Source of the DNA: Halalkalirubrum salinum
GTDB taxonomy: Archaea; Halobacteriota; Halobacteria; Halobacteriales; Haloferacaceae
Assembly (NCBI RefSeq): GCF_005543295.1
Contig: NZ_SRSG01000010.1
Coordinates: 1-64,000 of the forward strand
Length of the DNA stretch: 64,000 bases
Direction: 5' to 3'
Positions within the stretch are counted from its first letter, which is position 1. Each line of letters opens with the position of its first letter. The position numbers were made by a program, and so were the translations under genes. Below, piece by piece: positions 8,259-17,135 of the stretch. Under the pieces are notes generated by a model that worked only from the letters and a program-made list of their open reading frames with translations, ran no database searches and was not told the origin of the DNA.

Positions 8259-9614
8259 ATGCTTGGACTGCACGTTGGGTTCATTGCGCTGTTGATCGGA
8301 ACGCAGGCGTTTTTTACCCTGCTGGCGATCAAAAACGTCGGCCATGCCGATCAAACGGTCCGCTCGCGGGCAGCGTGGCTCGCTGATCGGCTCGGTATCG
8401 ACGATCACGAGGAGTTACTCCAGTATCACCGAATCACGACGGCGTTCTCCCAGCTCAGATCGTGGATTGCGCTTGGCGCACTCCTCGTGGTTCTCTACAG
8501 CGGGCTTTTTACTCGGGCTGTCGATGCAGCAAACAGCTTCGGATTCGGTCCGGTGCTTGAAGGGACGTTGTTCATAATCGGGGCGATCGTCGTGGTACAG
8601 CTGTTTTCGGTGCCCTTCGCCGTGGTCAGCACGTTCGGTATCGAAGAGATATTTGGCTTCAACGAGCAGTCGCCGACGCTATTTGTTCGCGATACCGTCC
8701 TGAACACCGTGATATCGGCTGGACTCACGGTCGTTGTCGCCGGAGCCGTTCTGTGGTTCATTGAGGCATACCCGACGTGGTGGCCGGTCGCCGCCTGGGC
8801 GCTCGTGATCGGGTTCAGCCTCCTGATGCAGATTGTCTACCCGCGAGTCATCGCGCCGCTTTTCAACGACTTCGAGCCGGTCGCTGACGGAGATCTCCGT
8901 GAGGCGGTCGAAGACGTGTTCGATCGCGCGGGCTTTTCGTGTGAACAGATCTATACGATGGACGCCAGCCGTCGATCGACGCATCTGAACGCGTACTTCA
9001 CGGGCTTTGGGGAGACAAAGCGGGTCGTCCTCTTCGATACCCTCGTAGAGAAACTCTCGCTGCCAGCGGTCCAGAGCGTGCTCGCACACGAACTCGCGCA
9101 CTGGAAGAAAGCCCACATCTGGAAGCAGGTCGGCGCGAGCGCGATCCAGCTCGCGATCGTCTTTGGCGCGCTCGGCTACCTCGTCTCCGCGGAGCCGCTG
9201 TACGCGATGTTCGGACTCCCAACTGAGGCGACATACGCTGGGTTGCTCGTTGGGGTCGTCGTGGTCTCACCCGTGTTAGAGCTAACTGCGCCGCTGTCGA
9301 ACCGCCTGTCGCTGAAACACGAACGGGAGGCCGATGCCTTCGCGGTCTCGGTCATGGGTGAGGGACAGTCGATGATCGACGCGCTCGCAGCACTGGCTCG
9401 TGAAAACCTCGCGAACCCGTTCCCACACCCGACGTACGCGACGTTTCACTACAGCCATCCGCCGATCCCCGAACGCATCCGGTTGATCGAAGAAGAGATG
9501 GGGGACTCGACAGCCGAACAGTCGGGTGACGCAGATGGCAAGAGTCAGCCAACCGACGCAGACGACAAGAGCCAGCCAACCGACGCAGACACTGGTGGAT
9601 CGACCGCCCTCTGA
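8259..9614 (+). CDS. M48-family (Ste24/HtpX-like) membrane metalloprotease
   Basis: An integral membrane zinc protease of about 451 residues. Hydrophobic helices occupy both halves. The zinc site HELAH is near residue 277, and the third ligand is the Glu of READAFAV near 355. The long N-terminal membrane part and size fit CAAX-protease-like Ste24 rather than short HtpX. The tail ends in an acidic, Gln/Pro-containing tandem repeat (KSQPTDAD twice), presumably disordered. A GTG seven codons earlier (8238) is another possible start; ATG 8259 begins directly at the first membrane helix. Confidence 0.88.
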   Translation: MLGLHVGFIALLIGTQAFFTLLAIKNVGHADQTVRSRAAWLADRLGIDDHEELLQYHRITTAFSQLRSWIALGALLVVLYSGLFTRAVDAANSFGFGPVLEGTLFIIGAIVVVQLFSVPFAVVSTFGIEEIFGFNEQSPTLFVRDTVLNTVISAGLTVVVAGAVLWFIEAYPTWWPVAAWALVIGFSLLMQIVYPRVIAPLFNDFEPVADGDLREAVEDVFDRAGFSCEQIYTMDASRRSTHLNAYFTGFGETKRVVLFDTLVEKLSLPAVQSVLAHELAHWKKAHIWKQVGASAIQLAIVFGALGYLVSAEPLYAMFGLPTEATYAGLLVGVVVVSPVLELTAPLSNRLSLKHEREADAFAVSVMGEGQSMIDALAALARENLANPFPHPTYATFHYSHPPIPERIRLIEEEMGDSTAEQSGDADGKSQPTDADDKSQPTDADTGGSTAL

Positions 9615-9626
9615 ACGAGAAAACCG

Positions 9627-10028
9627 ATGGCAGAACCTGGAACGTACGTCCTCGTCATGGAACGCTCCCAAGCCGCGTCGATGGAGATCGGTGCACTCGG
9701 CACGATCGAGTTTCCCGCCGGGGGCTACGGCTACGTCGGAAGCGCCTTCGGCCCAGGAGGGTTGGCTCGCGTCGACCGGCACCGATCGATCGCCTCAGGC
9801 GAGAAGTTGACGCGTCACTGGCATATCGATTATTTTCTCGGCCATCCAGAGACGCAACTCGTCGACGTGGTACTGTTTCCGGGTCGTGATCTCGAATGCA
9901 CGCTTGCCGCGGGGATCGACGCCGACTCGATCGATCGGTTCGGCGCATCCGACTGTGACTGTCGGAGCCACCTGTTGTACGCGGCCGAACCGAGTGCGAT
10001 CGTCTCGGCTGCCGAGTCGTACCAGTGA
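9627..10028 (+). CDS. DUF123 / GIY-YIG superfamily protein
   Basis: A 133-residue soluble protein of the DUF123 family, a divergent GIY-YIG nuclease fold that also occurs fused to endonuclease III in other archaea. The family pattern is clear: GTYVLVMER, then GALGTIEFPAGGYGYVGSA, then LTRHWHIDYFL, and two Cys near the end (SDCDCRSH). No activity is established for the family as far as I know. It starts 12 bases after the protease gene and may be read with it. Confidence 0.87.
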   Translation: MAEPGTYVLVMERSQAASMEIGALGTIEFPAGGYGYVGSAFGPGGLARVDRHRSIASGEKLTRHWHIDYFLGHPETQLVDVVLFPGRDLECTLAAGIDADSIDRFGASDCDCRSHLLYAAEPSAIVSAAESYQ

Positions 10029-10075
10029 CGGGGATAGTGAACAAAAATACGAACGACCCGAAACCGGCGGCCCGA

Positions 10076-13000
10076 TCAGTCGTCGCCGGTCGACATCGCA
10101 CTGGCGTCGACGCGGGCGTCGATCGACGTTTCAGCTGATTCGGGCAGTTCGTGACGCACATCTGCGCCGCGACCCTCTTCGATGACCTGTGCGTACGCGT
10201 CTGGGAAGACCCGCACGAAGTGTTGGCGTTCGGTCTCCCAGGATTCGAGCAGTTCTTTTGCCTTTTTGCTATCGGTGTAGGTCGCATGGTTTTCGATTAA
10301 CCGTGCGAGCATCGCTTCGTCTTTCTCGGTAAGCGTCTCCGAGAGCGACACCATCCCGGTGTTGAGCTTCGGCTCGAGTTCGCCGTCTGGATCGTAGACG
10401 TACGCGACACCGCCGGACATCCCGGCACCGAAGTTGCGACCTGTCTCACCGAGTACCGCAACCGCGCCGCCGGTCATGTACTCACAGCCGTGGTCACCGA
10501 CTCCTTCGACGACGGCTTTGACGCCGGAGTTTCGGACAGCAAAGCGCTCGCCAGCGACGCCGTTGATGTACGCTTCACCCTGGGTCGCACCGTACAGCGC
10601 GACGTTGCCGATCAAGATGTTCTCGTCGGCCGCGTAGCCAGCGGTCTCGGGAGTGTTTATTACGAGTTTGCCGCCCGAAAGCCCCTTGCCGACGTAGTCG
10701 TTTGCCGCTCCGGTGAGCGACATCGTGACGCCATTTGCGAGGAACGCACCAAAGCTCTGTCCGGCAATCCCGTCGAAGTCGATCGCGATCGTGTCGTCGG
10801 CGAGCCCTTCGGCGCCGTATCGTTTCGAGATCTCGTTCGAGAGCATCGCGCCGGCCCCGCGATTGACGTTCGAAATGTCCGTTTTGATCGAGACTGGCGC
10901 GCCGTTGTCCAGCGCCGGGGCAGCCTTCTCGATCAAGTCGTGATCGAGATGCGTCTCAATATCGGCGTGGTGTTGCTCTCTGACTTTGATCCGCTGTTCG
11001 CCAGCGGTTTCGGTAATGACCGTCGAGAGATCAAGGTGTTTGGCCTTCTCGTGGTCGGTGATTCGCTGGCTGAGCAGTTCGGGCCGGCCGATCATCTCGT
11101 CAAGACTGGTAAAGCCCAGTTCAGCCATGATCTCGCGAAGCTCCTGGGCGATGAACGTCATGTAGTTGATGACGTGATCTGGCTGGCCGGGGAACCGCTC
11201 GCGTAACTTCTCGTTTTGGGTCGCGACGCCGACCGGACAAGTGTTGGCGTGACACTGTCGGGCCATTACACAACCTGCGGTGACGAGCGAAGCCGTCCCG
11301 AAGCCGTACTCCTCGGCACCGAGCAGCGCGGCGATCGCCACGTCTCGACCCGTCTTCATCCCGCCGTCGACGGTGACGCGGATGCGATCGCGAAGCCGTG
11401 TCGCACACAGCATCTGGTTGGCCTCCGCGAGGCCGAGCTCCCACGGCAGGCCGGCGTTCTTAATTGAGGTCTTCGGCGATGCACCCGTCCCACCGCTGTG
11501 TCCGGAGATGTGGACGACGTCGGCATTGGCCTTCGCGACACCGGCGGCGATCGTCCCGATTCCCGCCTCAGAGACGAGCTTCACATTGATATCTGCCTCT
11601 GGATTTGCAGCCTTCAGGTCGTGAATGAGCTGTTTGAGGTCCTCGATCGAGTAGATATCGTGCAGCGGCGGCGGCGAGATGAGCCCGACGCCCGGCGTCG
11701 CATACCGAACGTGTGCGATCATCTCGTTGACTTTCCGGCCCGGCAGGTGGCCACCTTCGCCGGGCTTCGATCCCTGGGCCATCTTGATCTGAATCTCATC
11801 CGCGGAGGTGAGGTACTCAGAGGTCACGCCGAAACGTCCCGACGCGACCTGTTTGACACTGCACTCTTTTTCAGTCCCGAATCGCTCTGGGGGTTCGCCG
11901 CCCTCGCCGGTGTTTGACTTCCCGCCAAGGCGGTTCATCGCCATCGAGTTGTTCTCGTGAGCCTCCGGTGAGATGCTGCCGAGACTCATCGCGGCCGTCG
12001 TGAACCGAGAGACGATGTCTTCCACCGGTTCGACATCCTCGACAGGGACCGACGTGCGATCGGAGTCGAATTCCAACAGCCCGCGGAGGGTCTGAAGGTT
12101 CTCGTTTTGCTCGTTGATCAACGCGGCGAACTCCGTGTAGCGCTCGTAGTCGCCCGATCGGACCGCCTGCTGGAGCGTACCGACGGTCTGTGGATTCCAC
12201 TGATGGTAGATCCCTGTGGTGCGGTGTTCGTACTCACCTTGGGTTTCGAGATCTGGGTCCGCACCGAAGCCAATCGCGTGGCGCGTCCGAAGATCAGATT
12301 CGAGCTGTTCGAGGCCGATCCCCTCAGTGCGAATCTCAGTGCCCTCGAAGTACTCCGAAACGAGACCTGAATCGAGCCCGACCGCCTCAAAGATCTGTGC
12401 GCCCTGATAGGACTCGACCGTCGAGATCCCCATTTTGGCCATGATCTTCAAGAGGCCGTGTTCGAGCGCGTGGATGTACGATTCGATCGCCTCGCTCTCG
12501 TCGGCACCATCCGGACCGGCGACAAGGTCGCTGATCGTCTGGTAGGCAAGATACGGGTTCACACCGCCCGCGCCGTAACCGACGAGCGTCGCGATGTGGT
12601 GAACTTCCCGCGGATCGCCAGATTCGACGACAAGCCCGACATCTGTTCTGAGGCCGTGGCGAACCAGGTCGTGGTGTACTGCACCGGTTGCCAGCAGACT
12701 CGGAATCGCAATGCGATCGGTGGCGATATCGCGATCGGACAGAACAATGATGTCCGCGCCCGCGTCGATTTCCGCGCGAACCGACTCCCGGAGCGATTCG
12801 ACTGCAGTTTCGAGATCGTCCTCGGGATCGTATGTCATCGACACCGTCGCGCTCTCGAAGCCGTCGACCTGCCGTGAGAGGCCCTTGATCGAGGCCGTCT
12901 CTTCGTCGGTGAGGATCGGGGAGTCAAGCACGAGTTGCCGGGCGTGTTCTGGTGTTTCGTCGAGGAGGTTTCGCTGCGCGCCGAGCCGCGATTGGAGGCT

Positions 13001-14626
13001 CGTCACCAGCTCTTCGCGGATATAGTCGATCGGCGGGTTCGATACCTGCGCGAACAGCTGTTTGAAGTATGTAAACAGCGGCCGATTGAACTCAGAGAGC
13101 ACCGAAAGCGGCGTGTCGTCGCCCATCGAGCCGATCGGGTCCTTTCCATCCGTCGCCATGGGTTCGAGCAGGTGGTTCAGCTGGTCGGTCGTGTAGCCGA
13201 ACGCAGCCTGATGCGCCCGCAGCGAGTCGACTTCTCCCTGTGGAAGCTTGCTGTCTCCGGCAACCTCCTCAAGTGATGCCTGGTATTCGTCGACCCACTC
13301 ACCGTATGAGTCCTCAAGGAGTCCATCAAACACCTCCTCGTCAGGGATGACGCGGCCTTCCTCGGGGTCGGCCATGAAAATCTGTCCGGGCTTGAGGCGA
13401 CCGCGCTCTTCGATCTCGCTCGGGTCGGTGTCGAGTGCGCCCGCCTCGCTGGCGAGAATCAACCGACCGTCGGTCGTCACGTCGTAGCGACACGGCCGGA
13501 GGCCGTTACGGTCGAGTACCGCCGCAACCGCGTCTCCGTCAGTCGCAGCGACGAGGGCAGGACCGTCCCACGGCTCAACGAGGCTCGCGTGGTAGTCGTA
13601 CCACTCGCGGCGGGCGTCGTCCATGAGCTCGTCGTTTTCGTAGGCCTCGGGGATCAACATCCGAAGAACGTGTGGGAGCTCTCGACCAGCGTTCAACAGT
13701 AACTCGACGACGTTGTCCACGCTGGCAGTGTCAGATTGGTCGGCGATCGTGATCGGTTTGAGCGTGTCGATCTCCTCGCCGAACGCCTCGTGTTCGAGCG
13801 CCGATTCGCGGGCACGCATCCAGTTGACGTTCCCCTGAATGGTGTTGATCTCACCGTTGTGGATGATCTTGCGATACGGGTGTGCGAGGTGCCAGGCTCC
13901 GAGTGTGTTTGTGGAGAACCGCGCGTGAACGAGGACGAGTTCGCTTTTGACACGCTCGTCCTGCAGATCGAGATAGTACTCTCGGAGCTGCTCGCCTTTG
14001 AGCAGGCCCTTGTAAACGAGTGTTTTGCGGTCAAGTGAACAGACGTAGAACCGGCCCGACCCCTCGATCGATTCGGCGGCGTGTTCGAGCGCTCGCCGGC
14101 CGACGTACAGCGCGCGATCGAACGCTTCGATGTCCATTGAATCCTCGGCGGGCGTGACGAACGGCTGACAGACAACCGGCTCGGAGTCGAGGGCCGTTCG
14201 CCCAAGATCCGCATCGCCGGTCGGAACCGTCCGCCAGTGGAACACCGCAAGGCCGTATTCTGCCAGCGTCAATTCAAAACAGTCGATGAGTTCCGCCCGG
14301 ACCGCCTCGTCAGTCGGCATGAACACCGAGCCGACAGCGTACGTCTCAGGAATGTCACCAACTTCGTCAGCAAAGAACTCATCTGGGCGCTGGATCATAA
14401 TGCCTGCGCCATCACCGGTGTTTTCCTCTGCGCCGGTGGTTCCACGATGTTCGAGATTTTCGAGCAGATCGATCGCGTCGGAGACGACTGAATGTGACGG
14501 GCCGTTCTCAAGATCGATGACCGCACCGACGCCGCAGTTCGATCGATCGTCGGTTGGGTCCGCGAGGCCATGCGTCGGCTCCGCTACAGAGCCCGATACA
14601 TGGGTATCACTGTGTGGCTTGGTCAT
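10076..14626 (-). CDS. gltB: Glutamate synthase, large subunit
   Basis: This enzyme makes two glutamates from glutamine and 2-oxoglutarate. The 1516-residue protein has the full family order: N-terminal class II glutamine amidotransferase (nucleophile Cys in SNCGVGAV near 31), central domain, FMN-binding synthase domain (about 850-1200) with the iron-sulfur Cys set CVMARQCHANTCPVG near 1115, and a C-terminal GXGXG beta-helix. No small subunit is in the window; haloarchaeal enzymes may use ferredoxin or a distant partner. I chose the ATG at 14626: a TATA-like box at about 14648-14655 is 25 bases upstream. The frame extends 22 codons further. Confidence 0.96.
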   Translation of the reverse strand: MTKPHSDTHVSGSVAEPTHGLADPTDDRSNCGVGAVIDLENGPSHSVVSDAIDLLENLEHRGTTGAEENTGDGAGIMIQRPDEFFADEVGDIPETYAVGSVFMPTDEAVRAELIDCFELTLAEYGLAVFHWRTVPTGDADLGRTALDSEPVVCQPFVTPAEDSMDIEAFDRALYVGRRALEHAAESIEGSGRFYVCSLDRKTLVYKGLLKGEQLREYYLDLQDERVKSELVLVHARFSTNTLGAWHLAHPYRKIIHNGEINTIQGNVNWMRARESALEHEAFGEEIDTLKPITIADQSDTASVDNVVELLLNAGRELPHVLRMLIPEAYENDELMDDARREWYDYHASLVEPWDGPALVAATDGDAVAAVLDRNGLRPCRYDVTTDGRLILASEAGALDTDPSEIEERGRLKPGQIFMADPEEGRVIPDEEVFDGLLEDSYGEWVDEYQASLEEVAGDSKLPQGEVDSLRAHQAAFGYTTDQLNHLLEPMATDGKDPIGSMGDDTPLSVLSEFNRPLFTYFKQLFAQVSNPPIDYIREELVTSLQSRLGAQRNLLDETPEHARQLVLDSPILTDEETASIKGLSRQVDGFESATVSMTYDPEDDLETAVESLRESVRAEIDAGADIIVLSDRDIATDRIAIPSLLATGAVHHDLVRHGLRTDVGLVVESGDPREVHHIATLVGYGAGGVNPYLAYQTISDLVAGPDGADESEAIESYIHALEHGLLKIMAKMGISTVESYQGAQIFEAVGLDSGLVSEYFEGTEIRTEGIGLEQLESDLRTRHAIGFGADPDLETQGEYEHRTTGIYHQWNPQTVGTLQQAVRSGDYERYTEFAALINEQNENLQTLRGLLEFDSDRTSVPVEDVEPVEDIVSRFTTAAMSLGSISPEAHENNSMAMNRLGGKSNTGEGGEPPERFGTEKECSVKQVASGRFGVTSEYLTSADEIQIKMAQGSKPGEGGHLPGRKVNEMIAHVRYATPGVGLISPPPLHDIYSIEDLKQLIHDLKAANPEADINVKLVSEAGIGTIAAGVAKANADVVHISGHSGGTGASPKTSIKNAGLPWELGLAEANQMLCATRLRDRIRVTVDGGMKTGRDVAIAALLGAEEYGFGTASLVTAGCVMARQCHANTCPVGVATQNEKLRERFPGQPDHVINYMTFIAQELREIMAELGFTSLDEMIGRPELLSQRITDHEKAKHLDLSTVITETAGEQRIKVREQHHADIETHLDHDLIEKAAPALDNGAPVSIKTDISNVNRGAGAMLSNEISKRYGAEGLADDTIAIDFDGIAGQSFGAFLANGVTMSLTGAANDYVGKGLSGGKLVINTPETAGYAADENILIGNVALYGATQGEAYINGVAGERFAVRNSGVKAVVEGVGDHGCEYMTGGAVAVLGETGRNFGAGMSGGVAYVYDPDGELEPKLNTGMVSLSETLTEKDEAMLARLIENHATYTDSKKAKELLESWETERQHFVRVFPDAYAQVIEEGRGADVRHELPESAETSIDARVDASAMSTGDD

Positions 14627-14822
14627 GTGTATTTTTTTCGTATACCCGAATAAAGCGTTGACCCTGAAAGGATAATGGTTCATAAGACACATATTAGGTT
14701 ATACAAGGTAATTGATCATAATGAGATTGTTAGTATATCGCGCAATCAATCGTGAATAATGTAGCGTAACCAGAGTATAGCGAGTCGGTGACGTTTTTAT
14801 TTCTGCTGCCCGCAGGTAGTGT
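14627..14822. promoter_or_regulatory. Divergent promoter region of gltB and exonuclease gene
   Basis: This A/T-rich spacer holds a TATA-like box for gltB on the minus strand (14648-14655) and one for the exonuclease on the plus strand (TTTTTATTT, about 14793-14801). Each lies 25-30 bases from its start codon, so both mRNAs are probably leaderless. No gene is visible in it. Confidence 0.6.
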
Positions 14823-15587
14823 GTGCGCATTGAGAACAGTTTCATTCCGGTTCGCGGCGTCGGCGAACGGACCGAGCGAGGGCTCTGGGAGCAGGGGATC
14901 ACAACCTGGGACGCGTTCGATCGCGCTGCGGTTGGGAACACGACGGGCCAGCGGATCGAGTCGTTCATCGAAGAGGCAAGCACGCGGCTCGATCGGCGAG
15001 ACACACAGTACTTCGATACCGTCTTTCCAAGCAGCGAGCGGTGGCGACTCTACGAGAATTTCAGGGACAAAGCGTGCTTTTTCGATATCGAGACAACAGG
15101 TCTCGATTCGGCTCGCGATGTCGTCACGACGGTTAGCTACCATCTCGACGGCGAGACACGGACGCTCGTCCGTGGCGATACCCTAACCGCTGACGCGCTT
15201 CGGGCCGCCTTTGCAGATGCAGATCTACTCGTGAGTTTCAACGGAATTCGGTTCGATCAGCCCTTCTTGCAGGACTGTTTCGACCTGTCGATCGACACCC
15301 CACACCTCGATCTGATGTATCCGTGCAAACAACTCGGACTATCCGGCGGGCTGAAAGCGATCGAATCCGACATTGGTATTGAACGCGATCGGCCGGATAT
15401 CTCGGGACGAGACGCAGTCCGGCTGTGGCACGAATACGAACGAGGGCGCGATGGGTCGCTTGAAACGTTGATCTCGTACAACCGTGAGGACGCGGTGAAC
15501 CTCCAGCAACTGACCGATATTGTTACCCAACAGCTACACCAGAATGTTTTCGAACAGTATCGATCGACGACTAGCCAGTCGGTGTAG
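14823..15587 (+). CDS. DEDD-type exonuclease (YprB-like RNase H fold)
   Basis: A 254-residue protein with a 3'-5' exonuclease domain at about 85-240. The DEDD residues can be followed in FFDIETTGLD (Exo I), LVSFNGIRFDQPF (Exo II, Asn/Asp) and ISYNREDAVN (Exo III). The N-terminal 50 residues resemble a helix-hairpin-helix-like element (GVGERTERGLWEQGITTWD). The start is a GTG at 14823, placed 27 bases after a strong TATA box, so the mRNA is probably leaderless. Its 3' end overlaps the convergent bactofilin-like gene by 17 bases. Confidence 0.82.
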   Translation: MRIENSFIPVRGVGERTERGLWEQGITTWDAFDRAAVGNTTGQRIESFIEEASTRLDRRDTQYFDTVFPSSERWRLYENFRDKACFFDIETTGLDSARDVVTTVSYHLDGETRTLVRGDTLTADALRAAFADADLLVSFNGIRFDQPFLQDCFDLSIDTPHLDLMYPCKQLGLSGGLKAIESDIGIERDRPDISGRDAVRLWHEYERGRDGSLETLISYNREDAVNLQQLTDIVTQQLHQNVFEQYRSTTSQSV

Positions 15588-16857
15588 GAGAACCGTCCGA
15601 ATCGGATGATTCAGCGACCTCTGGGTCACGATCGTTCTCTGTCTCGGCCTTCGCGCGGTTAGCCACGATCTCACCCTCGTCGTCTATAGTCTCAGTCGCC
15701 CCGTCGTCATCCACGGTTTCAGCTTCGCCGCCGTCATCCACAGCCTCAGCCTCCCCATCGTCATCCACAGCCTCAGCCTCCCCATCGTCATCCACAGCCT
15801 CAGCCTCCCCATCGTCATCCACAGCCTCAGCCTCCCCGTCGTCATCCACAGCCTCCCCGTCGTCATCCGTGGTCTCGGTCTCCGCGCGGTCGTCTCCAGC
15901 CCCAGCGTCCCCCTCTCGCTGCACAGGCTCGCCTGAGTCAGGTGCGTCATGCGAACCATCCGGCTCCCCCGAGTCAGCTGTGTCGCGCGAATCACCCGAG
16001 TCACTTGCTGGGGCCGATCGCTTCGGCGTAATATACTGCATCTCGCCGCTCGCCTGAAGCGAGCCGGTAACATAGGCTCCCTCGTACACCGTGAGATCGC
16101 CCGCCTCGACGTTGCCGCGCACTGTTGCGTTCGGGTGCAGCGTCACCGAGCCGGTCGTCCTGACAGTTCCGATTACCTCCGTCTCAGCGCCAACTGAGAC
16201 ATCGCCGCCGCTGGCGGTAAGCCCACCAAAGATCGTGTTTCGCTCGCCGACGTCGATCGACTCGGCATTAATGTTGCCGTGGATTCGGCAGTCGTCGCCG
16301 ATCGTCGCAGGCGTATCGACGAGCCACCGATCGTCCGAGATGACCGAGCCGGCGGGGATCGTGACGGGATCGACTTCTTCGACCTCCTCGCCGGCCAGCG
16401 CAGAGGCAAACTCCTCAGCGGCATCCTGGTCGCCCAGTCGCAGTAGGTGCGAGAGCACAATAAAGTAAAACAGGTACACTGGAATCGGATTCCGGATGAC
16501 AATCCAGCCGTTGGCCTCGAATCCTTCGTCAATCTCGACATCATCGCCCACATCCAGGTCGCCAGAGACGAGGAGTCGACCGTTGATCCGGACTCGCTCA
16601 CCCACGTACGCGTCCGCTCCCACGAGGACGCTTCCGTCGACGTGACAAAACGTATCCAGTCGACAGTCGTCATCGGCCTCAATGCTGCCGCCAATCGAGA
16701 CATCCTCGCCGGCTGCGACCGTGCGGCCACGAATCCCGAGTTCTATCTCGCTGTCGCGCCCGATCAACACGTCTCCGGTGGTGACAATATCGTGCTCTTC
16801 GACCGTAGTACCGTCGGAAAGCTGGAGCGAGTTGAGCGGATCGACGCGAGATGACAC
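15571..16857 (-). CDS. Bactofilin-like polymer-forming protein with repeat tail
   Basis: A 428-residue protein. Two runs of short Gly/Val/Asp beta-helix repeats (about 15-115 and 170-270; for example DVLIGRDSEIELGIRG) match polymer-forming bactofilin-like proteins. Between them lies a hydrophobic segment (PVYLFYFIVLSHLL) that may touch the membrane. The C-terminal 140 residues are acidic and disordered, with near-perfect 9-residue repeats of DDDGEAEAV. The frame is open upstream to 17244 through a 33-bp repeat array, but TTTATTA at 16881-16887 is 27 bases before the GTG at 16857, so I take that as a leaderless start. Confidence 0.75.
   Translation of the reverse strand: MSSRVDPLNSLQLSDGTTVEEHDIVTTGDVLIGRDSEIELGIRGRTVAAGEDVSIGGSIEADDDCRLDTFCHVDGSVLVGADAYVGERVRINGRLLVSGDLDVGDDVEIDEGFEANGWIVIRNPIPVYLFYFIVLSHLLRLGDQDAAEEFASALAGEEVEEVDPVTIPAGSVISDDRWLVDTPATIGDDCRIHGNINAESIDVGERNTIFGGLTASGGDVSVGAETEVIGTVRTTGSVTLHPNATVRGNVEAGDLTVYEGAYVTGSLQASGEMQYITPKRSAPASDSGDSRDTADSGEPDGSHDAPDSGEPVQREGDAGAGDDRAETETTDDDGEAVDDDGEAEAVDDDGEAEAVDDDGEAEAVDDDGEAEAVDDGGEAETVDDDGATETIDDEGEIVANRAKAETENDRDPEVAESSDSDGSPTPTG
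15732..15862 (-). repeat. 27-bp tandem coding repeats in bactofilin tail
   Basis: About four and a half copies of a 27-bp unit, nearly identical in DNA, encode the repeated acidic nonapeptide DDDGEAEAV. Such identity suggests recent expansion by slippage. Confidence 0.85.
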
Positions 16858-16880
16858 GTTCTCATCCTGTCTCCGGGAAC

Positions 16881-16887
16881 TAATAAA
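16881..16887 (-). promoter_or_regulatory. TATA box of bactofilin-like gene
   Basis: TTTATTA on the minus strand is centred 27 bases before the GTG at 16857. It decides the start of that gene and rules out the open extension into the repeat array. Confidence 0.6.
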
Positions 16888-16913
16888 GCGTCCGGGACCA
16901 CGAATACTAGGAA

Positions 16914-17068
16914 TCTCGATCCAGCGTCCGGTGTAGATCCCAGTAGTCTCGATCCAGCGTCCGGTGTAGATCCCAGTAGTCTCGATCCAGCGTCCGGTGT
17001 AGATCCCAGTAGTCTCGATCCAGCGTCCGGTGTAGATCCCAGTAGTCTCGATCCAGCGTCCGGTATAG
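16914..17068. repeat. 33-bp tandem repeat array between divergent promoters
   Basis: Units begin at 16914, 16947, 16980 and 17013, with a partial fifth at 17046. Each contains TCTCGATCCAGCGTCCGGTG. A degenerate copy of the AGCGTCCGG core lies at 16887. The array fills the space between the TATA box of the bactofilin-like gene and that of the glycosyltransferase gene. The 33-bp period is about three helical turns, which would place protein sites on one DNA face. Confidence 0.9.
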
Positions 17069-17103
17069 TCACGACGAATTAGCAGTGACGAAGATGTATA
17101 CTG

Positions 17104-17109
17104 TTTTAT
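17104..17109 (+). promoter_or_regulatory. TATA box of aglJ-like gene
   Basis: TTTTAT is centred about 29 bases before the ATG at 17136, in favour of that start over the ATG at 17085. Confidence 0.55.
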
Positions 17110-17135
17110 CCGTCCCCCGTGCAGCATCGGACACC

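Noticed and set aside
16914-17068. CRISPR array
   Set aside because: Units are adjacent identical repeats with no variable spacers, and no cas gene is present.
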